DNA of 42,757 nt from CAYPUT01 sp046541715 (GCA_046541715.1 JBKHCS010000012.1:1-42757); one strand, 5' to 3'; shown: positions 24,414 to 32,584, counted from the first letter of the stretch. The notes: generated from the sequence alone by a model not told the origin. Made by a program: numbers and translations.

Positions 24414-25787
24414 ATGGCGGCGGGCGAATGGGACTATAGCGTTTTTTGGCACGAAGCAATGAAGCAGCTTCAGGAGGAGATATCCGAACAGGAGTTCGCC
24501 ATGTGGTTCAACCGCATGAGCTACTCCCACTCGATGGAGAACCAGATCGTGGTATCCGTTCCCTCCTCCTTCTACCGCGACCAAGTAAAGCAGCGCTATC
24601 TCTCTAAGATAGAAGAAAAAATCCAGGAGCTCTCCGGGACCGGCCTGGACATCGATTTTCAAATACGGCGATTAGAGACCCCGGGCCCGGTCCCCAAAAA
24701 GACCAAGACCTCGACGGCGGTCCTCGACAAACCGAAGACCAAGGCCCCTCATCCCAACCTTCGCCTCGAGTACACCTTCGACAACTTTGTCATCGGCCAA
24801 AACAACTCTTTCGCGGCGAACGCCGCCATGGCCATCGCCAAGAATCCTGGGACCGGCTACAACCCCTGTCTTATCTACGGCGGAGTAGGCCTCGGCAAGA
24901 CGCACCTTATCCAGTCGATCGGGAACTCGGTCCATCAAGAGTTCGACAACCTCAAGATCGTCTACGTAACCATGGAGAGCTTTACCAACGATTTTATTCA
25001 GTCGATCCGGGAGAAGCGCACCCAGGCATTCAAGAACAAGTACCGTTACGCCGACGTCCTCCTTATCGACGATATCCATTTTCTTCAGAAGAAGCCGGAG
25101 ACCCAGGAAGAACTCTTCCACACGTTCAACGCCCTCTACGACGCCAACAAACAGATGGTTTTTACCTGCGACCGCCCGGTTTCCGAGATCCGGGACCTGA
25201 CCGACCGCCTCCGGAGTCGCTTCGAACGCGGTCTCAACGTCGACCTTCAACCCCCCTCCTACGAAACCCGGTACGCCATCCTCAAGAAAAAGGTCGACCA
25301 GACCAACATCCGGATACCCGAAGAGGTCATCGAGCTTATCTGTACCAACGTCACCACCAACGTTCGCGATATAGAGTCGGCCCTCACCAAGCTGGTCGCC
25401 TACGCCGAGCTCGTCGACAAGGACATTACGGCGGAAGTCGCCAAACAGCAGCTCAAAGACTTTTTCGCAAGCCCCCAGCAGACCAACGTAACCATCGACG
25501 TCATCCAGAGGGTTATCGCCGACTATTTCAACCTTTCGAATCAAGAGCTCAAGGGAAAAAAACGAACCAAGGTCATCGCCTTTCCGCGACAGCTCGCCAT
25601 GTACATAACAAGAGAGATGACCGAATACTCTACCACCGAGGTCGGCCTCGAGTTCGGCGGCCGGGACCATACCACGGTCATGCACGCCTGCCAACGGATA
25701 GAAAGCAGAATGCGAACGGATCCCACCCTGGAACCGACCATCCAGTTTCTTATCCGGAACGTAAAAGAACAGAGCACAAAGTCTTAG
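24414..25787 (+). CDS. dnaA: chromosomal replication initiator DnaA
   Basis: DnaA binds DnaA boxes and melts oriC. The 457-residue product has the N-terminal DnaB-interaction domain I (WDYSVFWHEAMKQL), a short lysine-rich linker (95-115), the AAA+ domain with Walker A GGVGLGKT (156-163) and Walker B LLIDDIHF, sensor II, and the domain IV signature FGGRDHTTVMHAC that contacts the DnaA box. I chose ATG 24414, which has GGAG 7 nt upstream, over a GTG 60 bp upstream, which would add an unusual cysteine-rich extension and place a DnaA box inside the gene. Confidence 0.98.
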   Translation: MAAGEWDYSVFWHEAMKQLQEEISEQEFAMWFNRMSYSHSMENQIVVSVPSSFYRDQVKQRYLSKIEEKIQELSGTGLDIDFQIRRLETPGPVPKKTKTSTAVLDKPKTKAPHPNLRLEYTFDNFVIGQNNSFAANAAMAIAKNPGTGYNPCLIYGGVGLGKTHLIQSIGNSVHQEFDNLKIVYVTMESFTNDFIQSIREKRTQAFKNKYRYADVLLIDDIHFLQKKPETQEELFHTFNALYDANKQMVFTCDRPVSEIRDLTDRLRSRFERGLNVDLQPPSYETRYAILKKKVDQTNIRIPEEVIELICTNVTTNVRDIESALTKLVAYAELVDKDITAEVAKQQLKDFFASPQQTNVTIDVIQRVIADYFNLSNQELKGKKRTKVIAFPRQLAMYITREMTEYSTTEVGLEFGGRDHTTVMHACQRIESRMRTDPTLEPTIQFLIRNVKEQSTKS

Positions 25788-25987
25788 TACAATCTGAGCC
25801 TTCTGTGGAAAACCGTCAATCCTGTGGACAATGTGGACAGCTTAAGAATGCTTTTCACAGAGCTATTCTCCCTGTATGCTTCGCTTAGACAGTGGTTTAT
25901 CGGGCTTATCCACATATTCATCGAGCCTATTACCACTACGACTAGAATTTACTTCTATAGAGTATGCGGGAAGAAGGATAGGAACCT
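25788..25987. other. dnaA-dnaN intergenic region, probable oriC with DnaA boxes
   Basis: This 200-bp spacer has a cluster of DnaA-box-like 9-mers: TGTGGAAAA (25804-25812), TGTGGACAA (25823-25831), TGTGGACAG (25832-25840, directly adjacent), and on the opposite orientation a perfect TTATCCACA (25906-25914). Downstream, AT-rich sequence contains five consecutive triplets with a central A (TAC-CAC-TAC-GAC-TAG, 25931-25945), similar in style to DnaA-trio elements used for strand opening. This is the best candidate for the unwinding site. The dnaN Shine-Dalgarno lies at its end. Confidence 0.75.
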
Positions 25988-27091
25988 ATGAAGTTTAAAG
26001 TCGAACGAGATACCATTCTCAAGGAAGTTTCGCTCTCCCAGGAGATTATTTCCTCTCGAAACAGCTTGTCGGTTCTGTCCAACGTTCTCATCGAAACCGG
26101 CGACGGCGCTCTCGTTATTCGAGCGACGGACCTCAAGATAGGCTTCGAAACCAGAATAGCGGCGGAGGTAACCGAACACGGGAAGACAACAGTCTTTTGC
26201 GACAAGCTCGTCGGTATTCTCAGAGCCCTTCCGCCGGGGGAGGTCTCCTTCGAGCTCGCCGGCGACGGATCCCTGACCATCAAACCGCTGTTTAAGAACA
26301 TCGATTTTCAACTCCGAAGCATCCAGGCGGAGAAGTTTCCGGAACTCCAGCTTATCGCCGACGAGGCCTACTTCGAGGTCGGTCAGCGGGAGTTTCTCGA
26401 TATGGTCAACCAGACCATATTTGCCGTCTCGGACGACGAAACCCGCTACTTCATGAACGGTGTCTACATGGAGAACATCGAAGGGGATCTGGTGATGGTT
26501 GCCACCGACGGCCGGCGCCTCGCCTACGTCCGGAAAACCCCGGAGCAGGAGATCAAAGAGTTCGACGGCATCATCGTACCGCCGAAGGTGCTCCAGCTCA
26601 TAAAGAAGCTCGCGAGCGGTGACGGCACCTTTTCGATGGCGGTAACAGAGAAGAACCTCTTCGTACAATTCGAAAACCAGAAGATCTCTTCGGCCCTCAT
26701 CGAAGGACAATTTCCCAACTATCAGCGGGTAATCCCGGAAAGCCAAACCCATACCGTCACCCTGGTACGAGAAGAGGTCCTCGAAGCCCTTCGGCGGGTA
26801 AGTCTCTTGGTCGAAAAGTCCAAACGCATCTACCTAAACATCGCCGAGGGAGCCTTTACACTCAGCTCCGAGGAGAGTGAGGTCGGCGTCGCCCACGAAG
26901 AGATCAGCTGCGAGTATGAAGGGCCGGAGACAAAAATTGCCGTCAACTACGGCTACCTCCTCGATCCCCTTCGGGTTATCGGTACGGACAACATCACCAT
27001 CAATTTTACCGAAGCCACCAGGGCGTTGACCATTTACTCGGTACCCCGGGAGGACTACTTCCACATCGTGATGCCGATGCAACTCGACTAG
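25988..27091 (+). CDS. dnaN: DNA polymerase III beta sliding clamp
   Basis: DnaN is the ring-shaped processivity clamp. The 367-residue product has three DNA-clamp domains, starting MKFKVERDTILKEVSLSQEIIS, with DATDLKIG-like IRATDLKIGFET, the central VATDGRRLAYV strand, and the C-terminal YFHIVMPMQ ending with the typical (V/I)MP(M/V) peptide-pocket strand. Length and start are standard. It follows dnaA by 200 bp and precedes recF by 18 bp. Confidence 0.98.
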   Translation: MKFKVERDTILKEVSLSQEIISSRNSLSVLSNVLIETGDGALVIRATDLKIGFETRIAAEVTEHGKTTVFCDKLVGILRALPPGEVSFELAGDGSLTIKPLFKNIDFQLRSIQAEKFPELQLIADEAYFEVGQREFLDMVNQTIFAVSDDETRYFMNGVYMENIEGDLVMVATDGRRLAYVRKTPEQEIKEFDGIIVPPKVLQLIKKLASGDGTFSMAVTEKNLFVQFENQKISSALIEGQFPNYQRVIPESQTHTVTLVREEVLEALRRVSLLVEKSKRIYLNIAEGAFTLSSEESEVGVAHEEISCEYEGPETKIAVNYGYLLDPLRVIGTDNITINFTEATRALTIYSVPREDYFHIVMPMQLD

Positions 27092-27109
27092 GGCGTCCCG
27101 CCGAAGCAG

Positions 27110-28192
27110 ATGGCTTTTGGCCGGTTACGACTCTACTCCTTCCGGAATCTCGCCGACGGCGTCGTGGATACCGATGCCCGGGAAATCGTCCTTATCGGAG
27201 AAAACGGCCAAGGAAAGACGAACTTTCTCGAGGCGATTCACCTGCTCTGCTACGGCTCCTCCTTCAGGACCACCCGGGACCGGGAGATGGTCCGTTTCGG
27301 CGGCGACGAATGTCGCGTAGCCGGCACCCTTCCCGCTGAACCGCTGGAAAAGAGCATCACCGTTACCCTCGGGGGCGGTAAGGATATCGCAGTCGACGGA
27401 AGGGCGATCCAGGACCGCCGGGAGCTCCTGTCCATTCAGCCCTGTATTGTCTTCTGTCACGACGATATCCGCTTCGTCTCCGGAGCACCGGAGCTCCAGC
27501 GCCTCTTTCTCGACCAGACCGTCGTTCTCTACGACCCAGGCTTCGTTGACACCCGGCGGCGCTACCACCGGGTCTTGCGACAACGGAACGACGCCCTCAA
27601 ACGGGGCGCCCAGGAGCTCCTCGACGCCCTCGACACACAGCTCGTTGCGACGGGTCTCGAGATGATGCATCGACGCAAAGGCGCCGTGGAGACCTTTAAC
27701 GAGGTCCTCGGCGACCTCTACCGCGCCGTAGCGGAGGACCCCGAGGCGGTCCGCCTGGCGTACCGCCCGAGTTGGCACTACCCGGAAGCCGGCGCCGAGG
27801 ACCCCCGGGAGACCCTCCTCGCCCGCCGGAGCCGGGACCTTGCCCTCGGCACGACCACCTCCGGGCCCCACCGGGACCGACTCCTCTTTCTCTACGACGA
27901 GCGGGACTACGTCGCCACGGCGTCGACGGGGCAGCAGCGGCTCCTCTCACTCCTGTTGCGCCTCGGACAGGTCCACTACTACTACCAGGTCCACCCCCGG
28001 CCGCCGATCCTCCTGATCGACGACGTGCTCTTAGAGCTCGACCGGGGAAAGAGGGAACGCCTCCTTTCCCGGATGCCCACCTTCGACCAGGCCTACTTTA
28101 CCTTTCTGCCCCAGGAGCAGCTTCCCCGGGACGCCGGGGCCGACCGCTTGGTATACTCGGTAGAGAGAGGCGTGTTGACCCGACATGGATAA
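27110..28192 (+). CDS. recF: DNA replication and repair protein RecF
   Basis: RecF is an SMC-like ATPase that recognises ss/dsDNA junctions and helps RecOR load RecA. The 360-residue product has the N-terminal LRLYSFRNL, Walker A IGENGQGKT (29-37), signature motif STGQQRLLSLLLRL, and Walker B ILLIDDVLLELD. It ends overlapping the DUF721 gene by 8 bp. Its partner recR is at about 10.5 kb. Confidence 0.97.
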   Translation: MAFGRLRLYSFRNLADGVVDTDAREIVLIGENGQGKTNFLEAIHLLCYGSSFRTTRDREMVRFGGDECRVAGTLPAEPLEKSITVTLGGGKDIAVDGRAIQDRRELLSIQPCIVFCHDDIRFVSGAPELQRLFLDQTVVLYDPGFVDTRRRYHRVLRQRNDALKRGAQELLDALDTQLVATGLEMMHRRKGAVETFNEVLGDLYRAVAEDPEAVRLAYRPSWHYPEAGAEDPRETLLARRSRDLALGTTTSGPHRDRLLFLYDERDYVATASTGQQRLLSLLLRLGQVHYYYQVHPRPPILLIDDVLLELDRGKRERLLSRMPTFDQAYFTFLPQEQLPRDAGADRLVYSVERGVLTRHG

Positions 28193-28694
28193 GGCGGAAG
28201 CAATACTCAAAAGACTCTTCGGACGCTACGTCGACCAGGACGACGAAGGGCTCATCGGGTTTTTCTCCCAGTGGCACGGCCTAGTCGGTACCGACCTTGC
28301 GGCCCATGCCGACCCGGTAGACATCAAGAACGGCGCCCTTTACCTAGAGGTGGACCATCCGGCGTGGCTTCAACGCCTCCACGCCAAGCAGGCCGAGATT
28401 CTCGAGGCGATCCAGGACCGCTTTCCGAACCTGGGAATCGAGCAGCTCTGTTTTCGAATGGCCCGGGAAGAGACCGGGTCACCGGACCCCCTCCCCAAAA
28501 ATGTCCCGCCGGCCGGGAACCCGTTTGCCGACCAAACCCCGGCCCCGGAAACCGGCCCCGACTCAGCTCCCCGCCGGGCAGCCGCCGCGGCCCCCCCATC
28601 CGAAAACGCCTCCGAAGCCCTCGAGCGCTTGCCCGAATCGAACCTCAAGCGCTCCCTCGAGCGGCTCAAAGACCATCTCGAACACCGCGATTGA
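28185..28694 (+). CDS. DUF721 protein, DciA-like helicase loader candidate
   Basis: The 169-residue product has an N-terminal DUF721 domain (about 1-95) with the core pattern FFSQWHGLVGTDLAAHADPVDIKNGALYLEVDHPAWLQRL. A Pro/Ala-rich disordered stretch (about 100-145) and a short charged helix follow. DUF721 proteins include DciA, the ancestral loader of replicative helicase DnaB, and the gene is often found after recF as here. No dnaC or dnaI is visible in the window, so a helicase-loading role is reasonable but inferred. It overlaps recF by 8 bp, and the -35 of the rpmH promoter overlaps its stop codon. Confidence 0.8.
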   Translation: MDKAEAILKRLFGRYVDQDDEGLIGFFSQWHGLVGTDLAAHADPVDIKNGALYLEVDHPAWLQRLHAKQAEILEAIQDRFPNLGIEQLCFRMAREETGSPDPLPKNVPPAGNPFADQTPAPETGPDSAPRRAAAAAPPSENASEALERLPESNLKRSLERLKDHLEHRD

Positions 28695-28719
28695 CACCAC
28701 CGAATCCGGCTAGTATACT
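28691..28719 (+). promoter_or_regulatory. strong sigma70 promoter of rpmH operon
   Basis: TTGACA (28691-28696), 17-bp spacer, TATACT (28714-28719). This is the best promoter match in the window and gives a leader of about 22 nt with an AAGGA Shine-Dalgarno before rpmH. The -35 overlaps the stop codon of the preceding gene. Confidence 0.8.
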
Positions 28720-28748
28720 TCGCCGGTTATCTCGCAAGGACAAAGACC

Positions 28749-28904
28749 ATGAAACGAACATATCAGCCTAGTAGAAGAAAGCGCCGCCGGACCTTTGGAT
28801 TTCGTGCACGAATGAACACCAAGGGCGGCCGGATGGTTCTAAAACGACGTCGAGCGAAGGGGCGCAAGAAGCTATCCGTTGCCGACGAAAAAAAGCCTTA
28901 CTAA
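28749..28904 (+). CDS. rpmH: ribosomal protein bL34
   Basis: The 51-residue basic protein begins MKRTYQPSRRKRRRTFGFRA and contains the diagnostic MNTKGGRMVLKRRRAKGRKKLS, so it is bL34 of the large subunit. AAGGA lies 9 nt before the ATG. It is slightly longer than the usual 44-46 residues because of the tail SVADEKKPY, encoded in the stretch that overlaps the start of rnpA. It lies downstream of recF-DUF721, whereas in many bacteria rpmH lies upstream of dnaA and faces away from it. Confidence 0.97.
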   Translation: MKRTYQPSRRKRRRTFGFRARMNTKGGRMVLKRRRAKGRKKLSVADEKKPY

Positions 28905-29241
28905 GGACGAGATCCTTAGGCGCAGAAGCGACATCCAACGAGTGTTTCGCAGCCGAACCGGCTGCAGGATGGGTGCCTTGCGCCTTCGCTATGTCCCCAA
29001 TGGGTTGGAGATAAGCCGGGCAGTTTTTGCCGGGCGCCGAAAGACAAAGTCAGCGGTGGAGCGTAACCGCCTCCGCCGCCGTGGACGGGAACTGTATCGC
29101 CGGGTCAAGGGAGGAATCCGTCCCGGCTTTGACATTGCCCTTCTGGTCGACTCGGCGGAGATACCCTTTGGCCGGCAGCTCGAAGACCTTCAGGCGGCAC
29201 TCGCGCGTCTCGGCCTGGTAACGGAAAAATGGAACGATTAG
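28879..29241 (+). CDS. rnpA: ribonuclease P protein component
   Basis: RnpA is the protein subunit of RNase P, which matures tRNA 5' ends. The 120-residue product has the LRRRSDIQRVFRSRTG N-terminal segment that contacts leader RNA and the RNR motif SAVERNRLRRRGRELYR. No ATG is available; the best start is a TTG at 28879, giving a 26-bp overlap with rpmH in another frame. It has no strong Shine-Dalgarno and may depend on rpmH translation. yidC begins directly after its stop. Confidence 0.92.
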   Translation: MPTKKSLTKDEILRRRSDIQRVFRSRTGCRMGALRLRYVPNGLEISRAVFAGRRKTKSAVERNRLRRRGRELYRRVKGGIRPGFDIALLVDSAEIPFGRQLEDLQAALARLGLVTEKWND

Positions 29242-31005
29242 ATGGATAGACGAACGCTCTTGGCGGTGGTTCTGTCGGTGGTGGTCATTACTGCCGGCTT
29301 TATGATTCAAAATGCTCTCTACCCACCGGAACCGGCGCCACCGGCAAGCACCGCCGAACCGGCTCCGGCAGAGGAACCTGCCGAACCCCGGGACACCGAC
29401 GCCCAAGACCCCGGAGACGGCTCACAGCCCCAAACCCAGACCCCGAGTAGCGGCCGCATGGTATCGGCATCCCGGATTCTCCCTGTAGAGGATTCGTCGA
29501 TCCGGCCCCGGGAGGTCACGGTCTCTACCGACCTTCTCCAGGTCGTCCTCGACAGTCGGGGTGCCCAGGTTTCCGAGTTCCTTCTCAAGGAGCACACCGA
29601 CACCATCCAGGGAACCCCGGTGGACATGGTCTATAATCCGGGCGAAGCCCCGGGGGCCTTCCGGCTCCACTTCGGCGGGCCGGATACGCCGGCCGTCGAC
29701 GCAGTGTACGACGTCCGGGTCCGGGACAACGGTAAGACGGTAGAATTCTTCCGGGACTTCTACATTCCCGGCCGGGAGGACACTCCCTTTACCATCACCA
29801 AGACCTACCGTTTCGCCGACGGCGAGTATCTCTTCGAGCTCGAGGTGGCCTTCGCGAACAGCGTCAACGAGTTTCTCCCGGCCTCCGAAGAGGGGTACGC
29901 CTACACCCTCAGCTTCGGTCCCCAGATCGGGCCGGAGTTCCGGGAGCTCGACAACAGAAACGAATACCGGCGCTACTTCTCCTACCGGGACGGCAACCGG
30001 GACAACATCAACCTAAACCGGCGGAACACCGAACTCATCGAGGACCGGGTCGACTGGGTCGCCGTTGTCGGCAAGTATTTCGCCTTTGTAGGGATCCCCG
30101 GGGTTACCCAGTACGACATTACCGTCTCCACCGAAGCAGTTACCGACGTCCCCGAGGCCTCCCAGGTGTTCTTTTCCCGGCCGCCGATCCGCAGCAGTGC
30201 CAACAGCGACACCTATCGGTTCTACCTCGGACCTAAGATCAACCGCGTTCTCGCCCGGTACACCGATTCGGGCGAAAACGCCTTCGGAATCTCTGAGGAG
30301 CTCGACGCGGCAATCGATTCCCGCTTCCTCCTCGGCTGGCTCGAGAACGTTCTCAAGTTTCTCTTGAACCTCATCTACCAGGTGGTCCCCAACTACGGCG
30401 TCGCCATCATCATCCTTACTATCATCGTCAAGGTGCTGATGTTCCCCCTTACCAAGAAGAGTTACGAATCGACGGCCCGGATGCAGGAGATGAGCCCGAA
30501 GATTACCGAGCTTCGGGAAAAGTACAAGGACAACCCACAAAAGCTCAACGCCGAGATGGCGGCGGTTTACAAGAAGGAGGGGATAAACCCCCTCGGCGGC
30601 TGTCTTCCCATGGCGCTCCAGTTTCCCTTCTTCATCGCGATGTTCGGACTCTTCAACAACCACTTCGATCTCCGAGGGGCCACATTCATCCCCGGTTGGA
30701 TAACCGACCTGTCTTCTCCGGAATCGATCTGGAACTTCGGAGAGTTTACCCTGCCGTTCCTCGGGTGGAACGACCTGCGGCTCTTGCCGGTGCTCTTCGT
30801 GGCAACCCAACTGGTTACCAGCAAGACCATGCAGACACCCCAGGCGAGCGCGGGGAATATGAAGATGATGACCTACATGCTGCCGATCGTCTTCTTCTTC
30901 GTCCTGTACAACATGCCGTCGGGCCTCCTGGTCTACTGGATTGTGACCAACGTCCTGACCGCCGGGCAGCAGTACTTCAACAATATCAAGAAACATCCGG
31001 CATAG
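29242..31005 (+). CDS. yidC: membrane protein insertase YidC
   Basis: YidC inserts and folds inner-membrane proteins, with or without SecYEG. The 587-residue product is of Gram-negative type: an N-terminal transmembrane segment (about 5-23), a Pro/Ala-rich linker, a large periplasmic P1 beta-supersandwich domain (about 75-330), then the conserved five-helix core with VVPNYGVAIIILTIIVKVLMFPLTKKSYESTARMQ split around it, LGGCLPMALQFPFFIAMFGL, and MMTYMLPIVFFFVLYNMPSGLLVYW. The size indicates an outer membrane-bearing cell. It is directly downstream of rnpA and 27 bp before jag. Confidence 0.97.
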   Translation: MDRRTLLAVVLSVVVITAGFMIQNALYPPEPAPPASTAEPAPAEEPAEPRDTDAQDPGDGSQPQTQTPSSGRMVSASRILPVEDSSIRPREVTVSTDLLQVVLDSRGAQVSEFLLKEHTDTIQGTPVDMVYNPGEAPGAFRLHFGGPDTPAVDAVYDVRVRDNGKTVEFFRDFYIPGREDTPFTITKTYRFADGEYLFELEVAFANSVNEFLPASEEGYAYTLSFGPQIGPEFRELDNRNEYRRYFSYRDGNRDNINLNRRNTELIEDRVDWVAVVGKYFAFVGIPGVTQYDITVSTEAVTDVPEASQVFFSRPPIRSSANSDTYRFYLGPKINRVLARYTDSGENAFGISEELDAAIDSRFLLGWLENVLKFLLNLIYQVVPNYGVAIIILTIIVKVLMFPLTKKSYESTARMQEMSPKITELREKYKDNPQKLNAEMAAVYKKEGINPLGGCLPMALQFPFFIAMFGLFNNHFDLRGATFIPGWITDLSSPESIWNFGEFTLPFLGWNDLRLLPVLFVATQLVTSKTMQTPQASAGNMKMMTYMLPIVFFFVLYNMPSGLLVYWIVTNVLTAGQQYFNNIKKHPA

Positions 31006-31032
31006 AGAGGCCGGTAACGCTGGAGACAACAC

Positions 31033-31707
31033 ATGGTTCACGAATTCGAAGGAAAAACGGAGAGAGAGGCCATCGATCTCGCCATCGATACTCTCGGGCT
31101 CGAGCCGGACGAGTTTGATGTAGAGCTTCTCGACACCCAGAAGGGTGGATTTCTCGGAATCCAGAAGAAGGTCCGGATTCGAGTCCACCTCCACGACGCC
31201 CAGCCGGCAGCAACCGCGACCAGAAACCCAACCCCGGAGAACGACTTCGAGCACGCCATTGCAGATTTTCTACAAAACGTCACCGAGAAGATGGGGTTCC
31301 CCGCCGAGGCCAGAATAATGTACCGGGAGCCCGCAAAGCTCGGCGTCCGGCTCGACACCGAACACTCCTCGATCCTCATCGGGAAGAAGGGTAAGAACCT
31401 CGACGCCCTGCAGCTTCTGACCAACATTGTCGCCGCTAAACTCGACCACGGCGATGTAAAGGTGGTCCTCGACAGCGAGAACTACCGGGCCCGGCGGGAG
31501 GAGAACCTCGTCCGCCTCGCCCACAAGGTAGGGGACCAGGTAAAGCGGACCCGAAGCTCCCGGCTGCTGGAGCCGATGAATCCTTTCGAACGGCGTCTCA
31601 TTCACACGGCCCTAAACGACATCTCCGAACTCGGTACCGAAAGCGAAGGGGAAGGGCTCTACAAACAGGTAAGAATTTTCTACAAAGGGATTGACAAGCG
31701 TGATTAA
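31033..31707 (+). CDS. jag: Jag/KhpB RNA-binding protein
   Basis: The 224-residue protein has a Jag-N domain (about 1-50, VHEFEGKTEREAIDLAI and KGGFLGIQKK), a KH domain (about 80-150, with SSILIGKKGKNLDALQLL as the GxxG loop region) and a C-terminal R3H domain with NPFERRLIHTAL. Jag/KhpB binds RNA, and in Gram-positive bacteria it acts with KhpA in cell-division control. The yidC-jag adjacency is widely conserved outside Proteobacteria and fits a spirochaete. The function in this organism is inferred. Confidence 0.93.
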   Translation: MVHEFEGKTEREAIDLAIDTLGLEPDEFDVELLDTQKGGFLGIQKKVRIRVHLHDAQPAATATRNPTPENDFEHAIADFLQNVTEKMGFPAEARIMYREPAKLGVRLDTEHSSILIGKKGKNLDALQLLTNIVAAKLDHGDVKVVLDSENYRARREENLVRLAHKVGDQVKRTRSSRLLEPMNPFERRLIHTALNDISELGTESEGEGLYKQVRIFYKGIDKRD

Positions 31708-32007
31708 CCGCTCGGAAACGGCGCTTGTGGATACATTGTGTAGAAATAGAGCGAAATCTATCGAAACAATAGATTGATATTGCCGGGCACTCCAAAATAT
31801 GGGATTCATGCATCCGGAGTGCCTTCGAGCACGAGTTCTGACTACTATTCCGAATAAATTCGAGAATTCTTGAACCGGTGGTTCCAAGCCGCCGGACCTT
31901 TCCATGTGCATCAATTGTGGACAACTTTCGACGGTCTCACGACTCCCGCCTTGCGTAGCGACGGGCCCTGCGTTATGATTTTCTTACACATTCCAGAGGA
32001 GACCCCA
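31708..32007. other. jag-gcvH intergenic region with two hairpins
   Basis: No gene is supported in these 300 bp. An AATCTAT/ATAGATT hairpin with a 7-nt loop lies at 31755-31775. A larger hairpin with an 8-bp perfect stem (GGCACTCC 31786-31793, GGAGTGCC 31816-31823) contains an inner GGAT/ATCC stem. DnaA-box-like 9-mers occur at 31726-31734 (TGTGGATAC) and 31916-31924 (TGTGGACAA). The gcvH promoter is at the right end. A small RNA or a transcript end is possible, but neither hairpin is followed by a U-run. Confidence 0.45.
31951..31979 (+). promoter_or_regulatory. gcvH promoter
   Basis: TTGCGT (31951-31956), 17 bp, TATGAT (31974-31979), followed by a leader of about 22 nt that carries AGAGGAG 6 nt before the gcvH ATG. 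Confidence 0.6.
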
Positions 32008-32397
32008 ATGACCTTTGATGAGTCAGTACGGTACCAGAAGTCCCACGAATGGGCCAAGAAAGACGGCGACGTCTACACGGTAGGCATATCAGATTACGCT
32101 CAGGATAGCCTCGGCGACGTCGTCTTTGTCGAGCTGCCGGAAGTCGGAACAGTCAAGCAGCGGAGCGAGCCCTTCGGCGTCGTCGAAAGCGTCAAGGCGG
32201 CGAGCGACGTCTACATGCCGCTCTCCGGGGAGGTCGTCGAAGTCAACTCCGCTTTGGAGGACGAATCCGGGCTGGTCAACGAAGACCCCTTCGGCAAGGG
32301 ATGGCTCATCAAGATAAAGGCCTCGGAACCCGGCGAAGAGAAGGACCTTCTCAGCGCCGGCGACTACGAGGAATACACCAAGGGCCTCGAAGAGTAG
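32008..32397 (+). CDS. gcvH: glycine cleavage system protein H
   Basis: GcvH carries the lipoyl arm that shuttles the aminomethyl group among GcvP, GcvT and Lpd. The 129-residue product has the N-terminal VRYQKSHEWAKKDG, GISDYAQDSLGDVVFVELPEVG, and the lipoylation site Lys63 in VVESVKAASDVY. Length is normal. gcvT and gcvP are not adjacent, so H may be expressed alone here. LplA in this window could lipoylate it. It has its own promoter and a strong Shine-Dalgarno. Confidence 0.96.
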   Translation: MTFDESVRYQKSHEWAKKDGDVYTVGISDYAQDSLGDVVFVELPEVGTVKQRSEPFGVVESVKAASDVYMPLSGEVVEVNSALEDESGLVNEDPFGKGWLIKIKASEPGEEKDLLSAGDYEEYTKGLEE

Positions 32398-32422
32398 GCG
32401 CCCTCCCGGCGACGACTTTAGG

Positions 32423-32451
32423 CCCGGGCTGAGTGCTCTCCCTGCCCCGGG
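32423..32451 (+). terminator. possible terminator hairpin after gcvH
   Basis: CCCGGG arms separated by about 17 nt follow the gcvH stop by 26 nt, and a nested GGGTC-TT-GACCC repeat adjoins it. There is no U-run, so intrinsic termination is uncertain. Confidence 0.25.
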
Positions 32452-32453
32452 TC

Positions 32454-32496
32454 TTGACCCCGAAACCGCTAATCACTATTGTTCAATCCTTGAACA
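32454..32496 (+). promoter_or_regulatory. promoter and palindromic operator upstream of the winged-helix/ahcY/metK operon
   Basis: TTGACC (32454-32459), 17 bp, TATTGT (32477-32482). A perfect 7-3-7 inverted repeat TGTTCAATCCTTGAACA (32480-32496) overlaps the end of the -10 and the expected start site, a classic repressor position. The nearest gene encodes a winged-helix protein, which suggests autoregulation and control of ahcY-metK. Confidence 0.5.
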
Positions 32497-32584
32497 TGTG
32501 CCGGGTCTTTTCGTAGCACGTTTCGGCTGTACGGTTCCAAGGGATTCGGTAACTCCTCTCCTCCGTCGTTGACATAGGTCTATC

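Noticed and set aside
24672..25694. Long antisense frame within dnaA
   Set aside because: It mirrors dnaA codon bias. The sense strand encodes an unmistakable DnaA with all motifs.
30013..31254. Long antisense frame across yidC and jag
   Set aside because: Both sense genes are certain, and the antisense product is low-complexity with no family match.
31612..31914. 100-codon minus-strand frame over the jag 3' end and intergenic gap
   Set aside because: It overlaps jag, lacks a ribosome-binding site and has no recognisable domain. The hairpins explain the conservation-like look of the gap better.
31870..31915. Possible tRNA T-arm-like sequence before gcvH
   Set aside because: A GGTGG-TTCCAAG-CCGCC arm is present, but no matching acceptor, D-arm or anticodon stem lies upstream at the right distance.
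31708..32007. Glycine riboswitch upstream of gcvH
   Set aside because: No tandem glycine-aptamer core was found, and the promoter lies only about 30 bp before the gene.
32398..32584. SAM or SAH riboswitch upstream of the regulator-ahcY-metK unit
   Set aside because: None of the conserved cores of these riboswitch classes was recognised. The perfect palindrome fits a protein operator better.
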